Below, one piece after another: positions 19,528-29,172 of a DNA stretch of 64,000 nt. The position numbers and the translations under genes were made by a program. The notes beneath the pieces were generated by a model. The model had not been told where the DNA came from. It made no database searches and saw only the letters and a list, made by a program, of their open reading frames with translations. Position 1 is the stretch's first letter. The number at the start of each line of letters is the position of its first letter. The stretch is from Saprospiraceae bacterium (GTDB lineage Bacteria > Bacteroidota > Bacteroidia > Chitinophagales > Saprospiraceae), in contig JAGFIW010000206.1 of NCBI GenBank assembly GCA_024103195.1, positions 1-64,000 of the forward strand, read 5' to 3'.

Positions 19528-21600
19528 ATGAAAACAGCAACCACCCGCCTGGATCGCGAAATCCTACTGAAGGCTTACCGGCTCATGACAACAGCCAAGT
19601 GCATGACCGAGATTTATGAAACCAATTTCAAAGTGGTCTCCAAATATGTCCATGCCACCTCCCGCGGGCATGAAGCCATCCAGATCGCTACCGCCATGCA
19701 TCTCGGACCGGAGGACTTTTTGTCTCTTTATTACAGAGATGATGCCTTTCTGTTGGGCATTGGAATGCGACCCTACGATTTGATGCTTCAATTGATGGCC
19801 AAAAGGGATGATCCGTTCAGTGGAGGAAGGACCTATTATTGTCATCCGAGTCTCAAGGATCCCGACAAGCCCAAGATCCCGCACCAATCTTCTGCCACCG
19901 GCATGCAGGCCATTCCCACCACAGGAATCGCCATGGGAATTCAATATCAGGAGGTGGCAGGATTGAAAACCTGGAAAAAAGGAGAGGCCCCGGTGGTCGT
20001 TTGTTCGTTGGGCGATGCTTCCGTGACGGAGGGTGAGGTGGCAGAAGCCTTCCAAATGGCTGCGTTGAAGCAGTTTCCCATTCTTTACCTCATCCAGGAC
20101 AACGGTTGGGACATATCCGCTTCCGCAGAAGAAATCCGCGCCCAGGATGCCTTTGATTACGCCGGAGGATTTCACGGTATCGAACGGGTGCGCCTGGATG
20201 GTACCGACTTTGAAAGTTGCTACCAACAGATGGGAACCATCATCCGCAAGATCCGCAAGGAGCGTCGCCCATTCCTGGTCCATGCCCGTGTACCTCTCCT
20301 CAATCACCACACCAGTGGCGTTAGAAAGGAATGGTACCGTGATGACCTGGAAGAACACGCTAGCAGGGACCCCTGGCCCAAACTGCGGTCAGCCCTGTTG
20401 GAAGATGGCTTTGACCGACAAGAACTGGATGGTATTGACCGCGAAGCCGCCGAACAGGTAAAAACCGATTATTCGCGGGCTTTAGCGGCTGATGACCCCT
20501 TGCCGGAGGAACTGTTCCTTCATGAATTCACACCAACCACCATCACCCGGGAACAGGGAGATCGCCAACCGGAGAACAATGAGGAAAAAGTCATGGTCGA
20601 CTGTGCCTTGTTCGCCATTGAAGAGTTGATGCGACAACACCCCGAATGCGTGCTCTACGGCCAGGATGTGGGCGGCCGACTCGGCGGGGTGTTTCGCGAA
20701 GCCGCTACCCTCGCACAAAAATTCGGCGACCACAGGGTCTTCAACACCCCTATTCAGGAGGCGTTCATTATTGGAAGCACCGTCGGTATGTCGGCAGTCG
20801 GACTCAAACCGATCGTTGAAGTTCAGTTTGCCGACTATATCTGGCCAGGCCTCAACCAACTTTTTACCGAGGTCAGCCGGTCTTGCTATCTCACCAACGG
20901 GAAATGGCCCGTCAGTTGCATCATTAGGGTGCCCATCGGTGCCTATGGCAGTGGAGGACCTTACCACAGCAGCAGTGTGGAAAGTGTCGTCACCAACATC
21001 CGAGGCATCAAAATCGCTTATCCCAGTAATGGCGCGGATTTGAAGGGTTTGATCAAAGCGGCTTATTACGACGGCAATCCCGTGGTCATTTTCGAGCATA
21101 AAGGCCTGTATTGGAGTAAGGTCAAAGGCACCGAAGCGGCGCGGACGGTAGAACCCGGGGCGGATTATATCGTGCCCTTCGGGAAAGCGCGCACCTGTCT
21201 GGCCGCAGATCCTGTACTCATGAAGACACAACCTACGCTCGGTATTGTCACTTATGGTATGGGCGTCCACTGGTCACTGCAAGCCGCCAACGCCTGGCCG
21301 GGCCGCATCGAAATCCTGGACCTCAGGACACTGGCTCCCCTGGATGAAGCGTCCATGTATGAACTGGCCAAACGCCACCACCGGGTGTTGGTTGTCACTG
21401 AAGAACCCGTGAACAACACCTTTGCCCAGAGTCTTGCGGCCAGGATACAGGAACAATGTTTTGCCTTCCTGGATGCACCGATACGAACCCTGGGCTCCGA
21501 AAATCTGCCGGCCATCCCGCTCAACAGCACCCTGGAGCAGACGATGATCCCCTCTGCCGGGAAGGTCTCTGCCGCCATCGAAAGTCTGCTTGACTATTAA
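19528..21600 (+). CDS. 2-oxoacid dehydrogenase E1, alpha and beta subunits fused (2-oxoisovalerate type)
   Basis: 690 residues. Residues about 1-330 are an E1 alpha domain with the thiamine diphosphate motif starting GDASVTEGEVAEAF and ending at QDNGWDIS. Residues about 350-690 are an E1 beta domain: GQDVGGRLGGVFREAATLAQ, then VGMSAVGLKPIVEVQFADYIWPG and PIGAYGSGGPYHSSSVES. The alpha-beta fusion of this form is known in Bacteroidota and usually annotated as the branched-chain E1; no E2 or E3 gene is nearby, so it must share those with another locus. It decarboxylates 2-oxoacids and passes the acyl group to lipoyl E2. Sits between enoyl-CoA hydratase and the 2-hydroxyacid dehydrogenase. Confidence 0.88.
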   Translation: MKTATTRLDREILLKAYRLMTTAKCMTEIYETNFKVVSKYVHATSRGHEAIQIATAMHLGPEDFLSLYYRDDAFLLGIGMRPYDLMLQLMAKRDDPFSGGRTYYCHPSLKDPDKPKIPHQSSATGMQAIPTTGIAMGIQYQEVAGLKTWKKGEAPVVVCSLGDASVTEGEVAEAFQMAALKQFPILYLIQDNGWDISASAEEIRAQDAFDYAGGFHGIERVRLDGTDFESCYQQMGTIIRKIRKERRPFLVHARVPLLNHHTSGVRKEWYRDDLEEHASRDPWPKLRSALLEDGFDRQELDGIDREAAEQVKTDYSRALAADDPLPEELFLHEFTPTTITREQGDRQPENNEEKVMVDCALFAIEELMRQHPECVLYGQDVGGRLGGVFREAATLAQKFGDHRVFNTPIQEAFIIGSTVGMSAVGLKPIVEVQFADYIWPGLNQLFTEVSRSCYLTNGKWPVSCIIRVPIGAYGSGGPYHSSSVESVVTNIRGIKIAYPSNGADLKGLIKAAYYDGNPVVIFEHKGLYWSKVKGTEAARTVEPGADYIVPFGKARTCLAADPVLMKTQPTLGIVTYGMGVHWSLQAANAWPGRIEILDLRTLAPLDEASMYELAKRHHRVLVVTEEPVNNTFAQSLAARIQEQCFAFLDAPIRTLGSENLPAIPLNSTLEQTMIPSAGKVSAAIESLLDY

Positions 21601-21719
21601 TCCCATCTGCAGGAACGAAGTCCTTTGCCACGGCCAATGGGGTGTCTTCGTGGAATTTCAGGATATTTGCCATTGGCCTCTATGACGCAATTACCTGGAT
21701 TGAAAAAGGATTTTGTCGA

Positions 21720-22673
21720 ATGATGAAGCGTATTCTCGCCAACGATGGCCTGGATCCCTCCGGTCTGAAGATGCTGCAACAGGCAGGATTCGAGGTGGAC
21801 ACGACGCCCGTGCCCCAGGAGGAATTGCCTACTGTGCTCCCGGTTTATGATGCCCTGATCGTACGATCCGCCACCCAGGTTCGCAAGCCTCTGATTGATG
21901 CCTGCCCGGATCTGAAGGTCATCGCAAGGGGCGGTGTCGGTATGGACAATATCGACGTCGCCTACGCCCGTGACAAAGGTATCCACGTGTTCAATACGCC
22001 TGCATCCTCCTCTCGGGCTGTGGCCGAACTGGCTATGGGGCATATCCTGTCTTTGACCCGATTCCTTCATTTGTCCAACAGGGAAATGCCGGAAAAAGGG
22101 GCACAGTCGTTTGCTGCCCTTAAAAAAGCCTACAGCAAAGGGGTGGAAATTCAGGGACGAACCCTGGGCGTCATCGGATTTGGTCGCATTGGACAAGCCG
22201 TTGCCCAAATGGCCCTGGGTGCCGGCATGAAAGTCATCGCCACGGATCCGGTGGTGAATGAAGCCGTATTGAACTGGGAAATCCCCATGTATGGGAAGGT
22301 TGATGTCCGCATCCTTACCCGTTCCATGAATGAAGTCCTGGAATCCAGTGATTTCATCAGCTTGCATGCCCCGGCTCAGGCGGGCAGGGCGCTTATTGGT
22401 GAAGCAGAGATCGACATCATGAAAAATGGTGTTTACCTGATCAATACCGCCCGCGGAGGTTTGATCGACGAGGATGCCATGCTCAAAGGTTTGGAATCCG
22501 GCAAAATTGCAGGTGTGGGTCTTGATGTGTTTGTCGGGGAGCCTACCCCGCGTAAAGAACTTCTACACCACCCGCGCATCGCCGTAACACCACATATAGG
22601 CGCCTCCACCCAGGAGGCGCAAAACAGAATAGGTATTGAACTCGCGGAGGGCATGATTCGCTATTTCCAATAG
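21720..22673 (+). CDS. D-3-phosphoglycerate dehydrogenase-like 2-hydroxyacid dehydrogenase
   Basis: 317 residues; ATG at 21720 or the next codon. NAD-binding motif GVIGFGRIGQAVAQMALGAG near residue 147, the ARGGVGMDNIDVAYARDKG region, TARGGLIDEDAML with the catalytic Arg/Glu region, and TPHIGASTQEAQ carrying the catalytic His. It ends straight after the catalytic domains, so the ACT or other C-terminal regulatory domain of long SerA is absent; such short forms are usual in Bacteroidota. It may oxidise 3-phosphoglycerate in serine synthesis, but a neighbouring serC was not found, so another 2-hydroxyacid is possible. Confidence 0.82.
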   Translation: MMKRILANDGLDPSGLKMLQQAGFEVDTTPVPQEELPTVLPVYDALIVRSATQVRKPLIDACPDLKVIARGGVGMDNIDVAYARDKGIHVFNTPASSSRAVAELAMGHILSLTRFLHLSNREMPEKGAQSFAALKKAYSKGVEIQGRTLGVIGFGRIGQAVAQMALGAGMKVIATDPVVNEAVLNWEIPMYGKVDVRILTRSMNEVLESSDFISLHAPAQAGRALIGEAEIDIMKNGVYLINTARGGLIDEDAMLKGLESGKIAGVGLDVFVGEPTPRKELLHHPRIAVTPHIGASTQEAQNRIGIELAEGMIRYFQ

Positions 22674-22741
22674 GGCCGCGCATTCTGCCATTTCGGGACA
22701 TTAATCCTGGTCTGGAGGTCCATCGGTTTGCTTTGATCCGT

Positions 22742-23269
22742 ATGACATTCAACTTATCTTCCCGCATACTGATAACGGCCATCCTGCAAGGATGCATGGT
22801 CCTGGCGGGGTGCCAGGGAGGAGAAATGCTCGGCAGTGTCGAGATCGAAAGACTCAGCCGACAAATGGTCCAACAGTTTGCAGACCAGAGACCTGTTGAC
22901 AACAGTGACATGTTTTCCGACACGGCCATTCTCTTTGCGCCCGGAGGTTACCGCGCCCAGGGGAAGGAAGTCATCCGGGCATACTGGGGCCGGTACATGT
23001 TTCCGGAACGCCTGGAATGGGAGACCATACTCATCACCGAAGATTTGGGGGAATTGGAGCGAAAACCCGATTTTTTATCGGTATTTGAATACATCCGACC
23101 TCTGGCTCTTGCCGATGACGAAATGCCAAGCCTGTATCAATGGGCACGATGGCGTATTGTGGCCGAGAGGGAGGATGCCGTCAACGTGGATGAAAAGTTT
23201 CCCGTCCTGCTGGAGTGGGTCCAACCAGCCGGATCCGGTTGGCAAATACGGCGACTATGGATGGGATAA
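22742..23269 (+). CDS. Lipoprotein with SnoaL/NTF2-like domain
   Basis: 175 residues from the ATG at 22742. Signal peptide ends MVLAGCQGG, a lipobox, so the protein is probably membrane anchored. The rest has the length and pattern of an NTF2-like fold: helix (EIERLSRQMVQQFADQRP), DTAILFAPGGYRAQGKEVIRAYWG, and a final strand run ending WQIRRLWMG. Such SnoaL-like or DUF4440 proteins bind small molecules or act as enzymes; no active site is clear. The 3' end overlaps the start of the RarA gene by 13 nt. Confidence 0.65.
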   Translation: MTFNLSSRILITAILQGCMVLAGCQGGEMLGSVEIERLSRQMVQQFADQRPVDNSDMFSDTAILFAPGGYRAQGKEVIRAYWGRYMFPERLEWETILITEDLGELERKPDFLSVFEYIRPLALADDEMPSLYQWARWRIVAEREDAVNVDEKFPVLLEWVQPAGSGWQIRRLWMG

Positions 23270-24576
23270 AGCATCCATTGTCAGAAAGCAAGGTTTCCCG
23301 CCTTCCCCCGCTGGCAGAGCGCATGCGGCCGCGTCGCCTGGAGGAAGTCGCAGGCCAAAACCATCTCATCGGCCAGGGTGAAGTCCTTGATCGGGCGTTG
23401 GATACCGGGCAGTTGCCATCCATGCTCTTTTGGGGTCCGCCAGGAGTGGGCAAAACCACGCTTGCGAGGCTACTGGCAGAAGCGTCCGGAAGGGAATGTC
23501 TGGCGTTGAGTGCCATACAAAGTGGTGTGAAAGAAATTCGCGAAGCCCTTGAAAAGGCCAAGGAACTCACCAGAGCGGGACAACCGGCTCCGGTATTGCT
23601 CATCGACGAGATCCATCGCTTTCACAAAGGGCAACAAGATGCCTTGCTCGGAGCCGTCGAAAATGGCCTTGTCATCCTGATCGGCGCCACGACGGAAAAT
23701 CCTTCCTTCGAGGTCAACAATGCCCTGTTGTCCCGCTGCCAGGTCTTCACCCTCGAATCCCTTGGCGCTGACGATCTGCGGGCCATGATGCACCGTGCCC
23801 TGGAAGAAGATGTCTGGCTGAAAGATCTCGATATCCAGATTGAGGAGGACGAAGCCATCCTTCGACTTTCCGGAGGGGACGGTCGCAAACTCTATAATAT
23901 CCTGGAACTATTGGCGCAGGAGGCGAAGGCCGGTCAGACGCTTACCGTGACCAACGAATTGACTTCGCGCAAAGTCAGGCAGCGACTTTCCCAATTCGAC
24001 AAGGATGGAGAATGGCACTATGACCTCATTTCGGCCTTTATCAAATCCGTCCGAGGATCTGATCCGAATGCTGCGGTTTACTATCTGGCGCGTATGGTGG
24101 AAGGCGGCCAGGATCCCAATTTTATTGCCAGGCGATCGCTCATCCTCGCTGCAGAGGATATCGGACTGGCCAACCCCAATGCCTTGTTGCTGGCCAATGC
24201 CTGCATGGACGCCGTGCACCGGATCGGATGGCCTGAGGCGCGGATCCCCTTGGCAGAAACCACCATATATCTGGCCTGCAGCCCGAAAAGCAATGCCGCC
24301 TACAAGGCTATGGAAGCCGCCCTCGCCGAAGTCCGGCGATCGGGCGACCTACCTGTGCCCCTTCATTTGAGGAATGCCCCTACCCGGTTGATGAAAGAAC
24401 TCGGTTACGGACAGGAATACCGGTACAGTCATGATTTTCCCGGACATTTTGCCCCTCAGGAATACCTGCCAGAGGGGCTTGCCGGAAGTGTATTTTACCA
24501 GCCGGCTCACAACCCCGCCGAGGAAAAATACGTTCATCTCCTCAAGAGCCTGTGGAAAGGCCACTATCCTTATTAA
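23257..24576 (+). CDS. rarA: Replication-associated recombination protein A (RarA/MgsA AAA+ ATPase)
   Basis: 439 residues from the ATG at 23257. LAERMRPRRLEEVAGQNHLIG opens the AAA domain, Walker A is GPPGVGKTTLARLL, Walker B LLIDEIHRFHKGQQDALLGAVE, sensor 1 IGATTENPSFEVNNALLSRC. The C-terminal part holds DPNAAVYYLARMVEGGQDPNFIARR and the tetramer helix bundle of this family. RarA acts at stalled replication forks with RecA and single-stranded DNA-binding protein. Overlaps the upstream lipoprotein gene by 13 nt. Confidence 0.92.
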   Translation: MDGIKHPLSESKVSRLPPLAERMRPRRLEEVAGQNHLIGQGEVLDRALDTGQLPSMLFWGPPGVGKTTLARLLAEASGRECLALSAIQSGVKEIREALEKAKELTRAGQPAPVLLIDEIHRFHKGQQDALLGAVENGLVILIGATTENPSFEVNNALLSRCQVFTLESLGADDLRAMMHRALEEDVWLKDLDIQIEEDEAILRLSGGDGRKLYNILELLAQEAKAGQTLTVTNELTSRKVRQRLSQFDKDGEWHYDLISAFIKSVRGSDPNAAVYYLARMVEGGQDPNFIARRSLILAAEDIGLANPNALLLANACMDAVHRIGWPEARIPLAETTIYLACSPKSNAAYKAMEAALAEVRRSGDLPVPLHLRNAPTRLMKELGYGQEYRYSHDFPGHFAPQEYLPEGLAGSVFYQPAHNPAEEKYVHLLKSLWKGHYPY

Positions 24577-24591
24577 TTCCATTCTCCTACT

Positions 24592-25740
24592 ATGAACCAA
24601 CACGTGGAAACATCCGGCAATCTTGCCCTGATCCGACAAAGTGCCCGTGATTTTGCCGAGACACACATCCGGCCCCATTACATGGAATGGGACGAATCCC
24701 AGCACTTCCCTGTGGATTTGATGCACCAACTGGGGCAACACGGATTTCTGGGCGTCCTTGTACCCGAAGAGTACGGAGGGGCCGGTTTGGGGTATCAGGA
24801 ATATATCAGCGTGATTGAGGAGATCGCCAAGGTGTGCTCTTCCATCGGATTGTCCGTGGCTGCCCATAACAGCTTGTGCACCGGACACATCCTTCAGTTT
24901 GGCAATGCTGCTCAAAAAGCCAGATACCTGCCGAAACTGGCCACCGGAGAATGGATTGGTGCCTGGGGGCTGACGGAGCCCAATACCGGGAGCGATGCCG
25001 GTCGTATGCAATGCGTGGCTACCCGGGATGGCGATCATTACATCCTCAACGGTACCAAATGCTGGATCACACACGGAATTAGCGGCCAGGTAGCGGTGGT
25101 GATCGCCCGGACCGGGGAACTGCTGGACAGCTATTGAATGTCTGCTTTTATCGTCGAGCGGGGTACCCAGGGATTTCTGGCTGGAAAAAAGGAAAACAAG
25201 CTCGGCATGCGTGCCTCGGAAACGGCCGAGATCATTTTCGATCACTGCAGGATCCACAAAGACCAACTCCTCGGGAAGGAAGGCGAGGGATTCGTTCAAG
25301 CCATGAAGGTTTTGGACGGCGGCCGTATTTCCATTGCCGCTTTGTCCCTTGGCATAGCCAAAGGAGCCTACGAGGCTGCTCTGCGCTACGCACAGGAAAG
25401 GCATCAGTTTGGACAACCAATAGCCCGGTTTCAAGGTATCAGTTTCAAACTGGCAGATATGGCCACCCGGATTGAAGCGGCAGAGCTTCTCACCCGGCAA
25501 GCGGCAGATTTCAAAGACCGGGGATTGAAAATGACCCGCGAATCTGCCATGGCCAAATATTATGCTTCCGAAGTTTGCGTACAAGTGGCCAACGACGCCG
25601 TGCAAATCCACGGGGGATATGGGTATACCAAGGACTTTCCCGTTGAGAAGTTTTACAGAGACGCCAAACTTTGCACCATCGGAGAAGGCACCAGCGAGAT
25701 TCAGAAACTCGTCATTTCCAGGGAAATACTCCGTTCCTGA
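24592..25740 (+). pseudogene. Acyl-CoA dehydrogenase interrupted by one in-frame TGA
   Basis: The frame runs 382 codons from ATG 24592 to TGA 25740, with a single in-frame TGA at 25135-25137. Both halves align end to end with one ordinary short-chain acyl-CoA dehydrogenase. The first 181 residues give the N-terminal helical domain and the LTEPNTGSDAGRM FAD-contact segment. The rest gives [12 protein letters not shown], the [10 protein letters not shown] region, [20 protein letters not shown] and the GEGTSEIQ segment holding the catalytic Glu. The family usually has Gly at the TGA place, so a GGA-to-TGA change is the simple reading. The next codon is ATG, so re-initiation could give a two-part enzyme; a base-call error is also possible. 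Other genes here stop at TGA, so the code is standard. Confidence 0.8.
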
Positions 25741-25916
25741 GCACCCCTCCAATCGCTCCTGGGGAAGTCAGCCGATCATTAACCTGGCAAAAGCAGTTCC
25801 GGAGAGGCATCTCTTGATTATTTTTGCTTTGATACCGGAATGATCTTTTCACGAAGGCCTGTATTGGTCTTGAAGGATTCAGTTCGGGCCTTTTGCCACC
25901 TCTCATCCAGTGACCC

Positions 25917-28550
25917 ATGCGGCTTGTTACCCTTCCCTTCCTGATGTTGTTCGGATTGTGGGCCCACTTTGCCATGGCCGATCCTGTTGACCCTGAAAAA
26001 GCCCGGCGTGTTGGCGAGCATTTCCTCCTTTACCACACCCTTCAAAAGCCGGCCGGGTTCACGCTATCTCTCACTTTGGCAGAGACCTCAATAGCAACGC
26101 TGCCATCCAACCAACAATCCATTGTGGCTTACTACCTGTTTGTCAATGCAGAAGGTGGCTTTGTGCTGGTAGCCGGTGATGACCGTGTCCAACCCGTATT
26201 GGGATATTCCCTGACCTACCATGCCCCCGTCACCGGCAGACCTGACCACGTGGAAGCCTGGCTCGAAGAATACCGATGGCAGATCGCTGAAGTGGTGGAC
26301 CAAAGGATGCCTCCTACCCCAGAGACCACGCTGCTTTGGCAGCAATTGACCCAGGGGCAGGGACCCGACCCATCTACCGGATCCGTAAGCACGGTAAATC
26401 CGCTCGTTACCACGTTATGGGACCAAAGTCCTTATTACAACGCACTGGCACCGTTTGATCAAACCTATAACCAAAGAACGGTAGCTGGTTGTGTGGCCAC
26501 GGCCATGGCCATGCTGATGAAATATTACAACTACCCCGCCAACGGGTCCGGATTTCATTCCTATACCCATGAGAAATACGGGGTTCAATCCGCCAATTTC
26601 GGAGCAACGACTTACGGTTGGGCGCAAATGCCCAATGTCGTCAATAGCGCCAACAACGCCGTAGCCACGCTCATGTATCATTGTGGAGTTGCTGTGGATA
26701 TGGATTACGGTGTGGGAGCGACAGGGGGAAGTGGCGCCTATGTCATTAATGCCAAGAGCCCGGTCCAACATTGTGCGGAATTTGCCTTCGAGACGTATTT
26801 CGGCTACAAACCCTCATTGCAAGGCGTTGAACGTGCCAATTATTCCCAGACCCAATGGATCAATTTGCTGAAGTCCGAATTGGATGCCTCACGCCCGGTT
26901 TATTATGCCGGTTTCGGGTCAGGAGGTGGACACGCATTTTTGTGTGACGGATATGATGCCAACAATTTTTTCCATTTCAATTGGGGCTGGAGTGGCAGTT
27001 TCAACGGCTATTTCAGTATCAATGCACTCAATCCCTCCGGCGTTGGAACGGGGGGCGGAAGTGGTGGATACAACTCCGGCCATCAGGCCATTGTCGGCAT
27101 TGAGCCCCTGGAAGAGTCCGATCCGGATCCGGGGCCCCAAAGCCATCAACTTGCCTTGTACAATTATGTCTATTCTTCAGCCAATCCCATTCTTTATGGG
27201 GACGGATTTTCCATTACCACCAATGTCGTCAACCTCGGAACCAACAATTTCGCCGGTGATTACGGCGCTGCGGTATTTGATGAAGACCTCAATTTCGTTG
27301 ACTTTGTAGAGGTGAAGTCAGGATGGAGTCTGGAAGCCGGCTATACCTACACCAACGATATCGTCTTTTCCACGCCCGGCTTGCTGAGCATGGTGCCGGG
27401 GACTTATTATATCGGCATTTTTTACCGCCCCAATGGAGGAGACTGGGTGCTGGCCGCCGATAACGGGAATTATACCAATGTCCTCACACAGTATGTCGTA
27501 TGGTCCAATACGATCGAAATGTATAGTGAAATGATCACCACTCCGGTCCCGAATTTCATCCAGGGACAATCCGCTTCCGTCAATTTCAACCTGTTGAATA
27601 ACGGAGCCTCGACCTTTCAGGGCCAATACCAGGTGAATCTATTTCAATTGGACGGGACTTTTGTCACCACCCTGGGGACCATCAATGAGAATAACGGACT
27701 GCCGCCTGGGTATGTCTATCTGCACCCCTTCCTTTTGGTCACAACCCCTCAACTCAATGTGCAACCCGGGACCTACCTGCTGGCCGTGATGTTCAAGGAC
27801 GCTTTCTCCTCCAACTGGTCTCTGGTCGGTTCATCCGAATACCCCAATCCCATTCGGATCATCGTAGAATCACCAGGTATCCAACCCGACGGGTATGAGG
27901 CCAATAACAGCGCCGGGACATCGCATGTCCTTCCCGTCACATTTACCAACAATACCGCCAAAATCCTCACGACCGGTTCCAATCTCCATATAGAATCAGA
28001 CCTCGATTTCTACCGCATCAATCTGAACACGGGCTACCAGTACAGCGTGCAGGCGCGATTGCACGACTCCTGGGACAGTGGAGACGGTAAAACCTACAGT
28101 CTGGACGGACTGTTTTCGATATCCACGGATGGTGGTCAAACCTGGTCCGAAGCCCACGATGATGTGATGCCAGGACCAATCAGTGTCGGACCGGGCGGAC
28201 ATGCCATTTTTCAGGTAGCCCCTTTCTTTGTCGGAGAAACCGGCACCTACCTCCTGGATATCACTATCGTTCGCAGTCCGGTGACGGCCACAGAGGAACC
28301 AGAAGTCCTCCGGGGGATCTCCCTCTTTCCCAATCCTGTCCGTGACCGTTTGACCATTCACCTGGGGGATTATACCGGTACTGTTCACCGGATAGAGGGT
28401 GGCACCGCGGATGGGACATTCATCCCTTTGACCGGGCAACGTCAGGGGAATGTCCTTGACATCCAGTTGCCCGCCGGCCCCGGAGGCCTTTACCCGGTAA
28501 GGATCGTGACTGATGATGGTGTCATCACCCGCAAACTGATCCGTTTATGA
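25917..28550 (+). CDS. Secreted C10-family cysteine protease (streptopain-like) with T9SS sorting domain
   Basis: 877 residues. Signal peptide at 1-21 (LPFLMLFGLWAHFAMA). A Spi-type inhibitory propeptide covers about 25-125 (GGFVLVAGDDRVQPVLGYS). The mature C10 domain has the catalytic Cys at 192 in RTVAGCVATAMAMLMKYYNYP and His at 339 in GGGHAFLCDGYDANNFFHFNWGWSG. Beta-sandwich modules follow (about 410-760), including an extracellular DVUF/PPC-like segment near residues 660-780. The end, from ISLFPNPVRDRLTIHLGD, is a type A T9SS sorting domain. It is therefore exported through the Por system and may be attached to the cell surface. Role: degradation of extracellular protein. Its stop overlaps the next gene by 4 nt. 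A possible -7 motif TATTTTTG lies at 25819-25826. Confidence 0.9.
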   Translation: MRLVTLPFLMLFGLWAHFAMADPVDPEKARRVGEHFLLYHTLQKPAGFTLSLTLAETSIATLPSNQQSIVAYYLFVNAEGGFVLVAGDDRVQPVLGYSLTYHAPVTGRPDHVEAWLEEYRWQIAEVVDQRMPPTPETTLLWQQLTQGQGPDPSTGSVSTVNPLVTTLWDQSPYYNALAPFDQTYNQRTVAGCVATAMAMLMKYYNYPANGSGFHSYTHEKYGVQSANFGATTYGWAQMPNVVNSANNAVATLMYHCGVAVDMDYGVGATGGSGAYVINAKSPVQHCAEFAFETYFGYKPSLQGVERANYSQTQWINLLKSELDASRPVYYAGFGSGGGHAFLCDGYDANNFFHFNWGWSGSFNGYFSINALNPSGVGTGGGSGGYNSGHQAIVGIEPLEESDPDPGPQSHQLALYNYVYSSANPILYGDGFSITTNVVNLGTNNFAGDYGAAVFDEDLNFVDFVEVKSGWSLEAGYTYTNDIVFSTPGLLSMVPGTYYIGIFYRPNGGDWVLAADNGNYTNVLTQYVVWSNTIEMYSEMITTPVPNFIQGQSASVNFNLLNNGASTFQGQYQVNLFQLDGTFVTTLGTINENNGLPPGYVYLHPFLLVTTPQLNVQPGTYLLAVMFKDAFSSNWSLVGSSEYPNPIRIIVESPGIQPDGYEANNSAGTSHVLPVTFTNNTAKILTTGSNLHIESDLDFYRINLNTGYQYSVQARLHDSWDSGDGKTYSLDGLFSISTDGGQTWSEAHDDVMPGPISVGPGGHAIFQVAPFFVGETGTYLLDITIVRSPVTATEEPEVLRGISLFPNPVRDRLTIHLGDYTGTVHRIEGGTADGTFIPLTGQRQGNVLDIQLPAGPGGLYPVRIVTDDGVITRKLIRL

Positions 28551-29089
28551 ATGCCTGGATTTTCTTCACGGTCATGCTTGTCCTGGCCGGATCATGCCAT
28601 ACCGCCCAACACGCCAAACGCAAGGACTTCGAGAAAGTGGAAACACCCGACATCCGGTTTGATGCCGGCCCACCCACCCTGGTTTACAAGACCAAGGCCA
28701 ATTACGACAGTCTTGTACCTGTGTTGTTGTCGGAAGACGGATCAGAGATTGTGTTTTATCCCCATCCTTCGGATATCAGAATGCCAGCCGGCGAAAAACC
28801 TGGATTGAAGTCAGGTCACCCCTATCCCATTCCTCTGGAAAGCGGGTACCTCCTGGACCAGCGTGGGATAGGACCAAATGTGGCATTTCTGGACATTTCT
28901 TATGCGGATTACAGCGCCTTGAAAGATACACCCACCCTGGAAGAACTCATGGCCTTGATTCTGGACAAGGACCCACTGACCGAATTGTGTGATTGCGGCA
29001 ATCGCCATGCCTTCAAGGATACCGAAAGACAACTCAACAAACTCATCGTTTTCGGTCATCTTCGCAAGGTCTGTCAGGTCCTGAAATGA
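28547..29089 (+). CDS. Small exported lipoprotein, unknown function, coupled to C10 protease
   Basis: 180 residues beginning at the ATG of an ATGA overlap with the protease gene. Signal segment FFTVMLVLAGSCHTA ends in a lipobox-like LAGSC. The body contains a short motif region PIPLESGYLLDQRGIGPNVAFLDISYADYSAL and ends with DPLTELCDCGN and a helical tail with a Cys. I recall similar proteins as a conserved Bacteroidota family without a known function. Coupling to a secreted cysteine protease invites the guess of an inhibitor or maturation factor, as with SpeB and Spi, but the sequence shows no inhibitor signature. Confidence 0.7.
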   Translation: MNAWIFFTVMLVLAGSCHTAQHAKRKDFEKVETPDIRFDAGPPTLVYKTKANYDSLVPVLLSEDGSEIVFYPHPSDIRMPAGEKPGLKSGHPYPIPLESGYLLDQRGIGPNVAFLDISYADYSALKDTPTLEELMALILDKDPLTELCDCGNRHAFKDTERQLNKLIVFGHLRKVCQVLK

Positions 29090-29172
29090 TCGCCTTCTTT
29101 TGTCTTACCATGAAGTAACATCGCATAGGAAGTTCATCAAACCCAGGTAAGCGTAGTCCGAATCCCGCATGG

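Noticed and set aside
25135-25137. TGA read as a sense codon genome-wide or as selenocysteine
   Set aside because: Several nearby genes end at TGA (for example at 3373 and 59015), so the code is standard; the site is a Gly place, not a catalytic Cys/Sec place, and no SECIS-like hairpin was evident.
24349-25752. 467-codon frame antisense to rarA and the acyl-CoA dehydrogenase
   Set aside because: No recognisable motif; sense strand carries strong family signatures over the same stretch.
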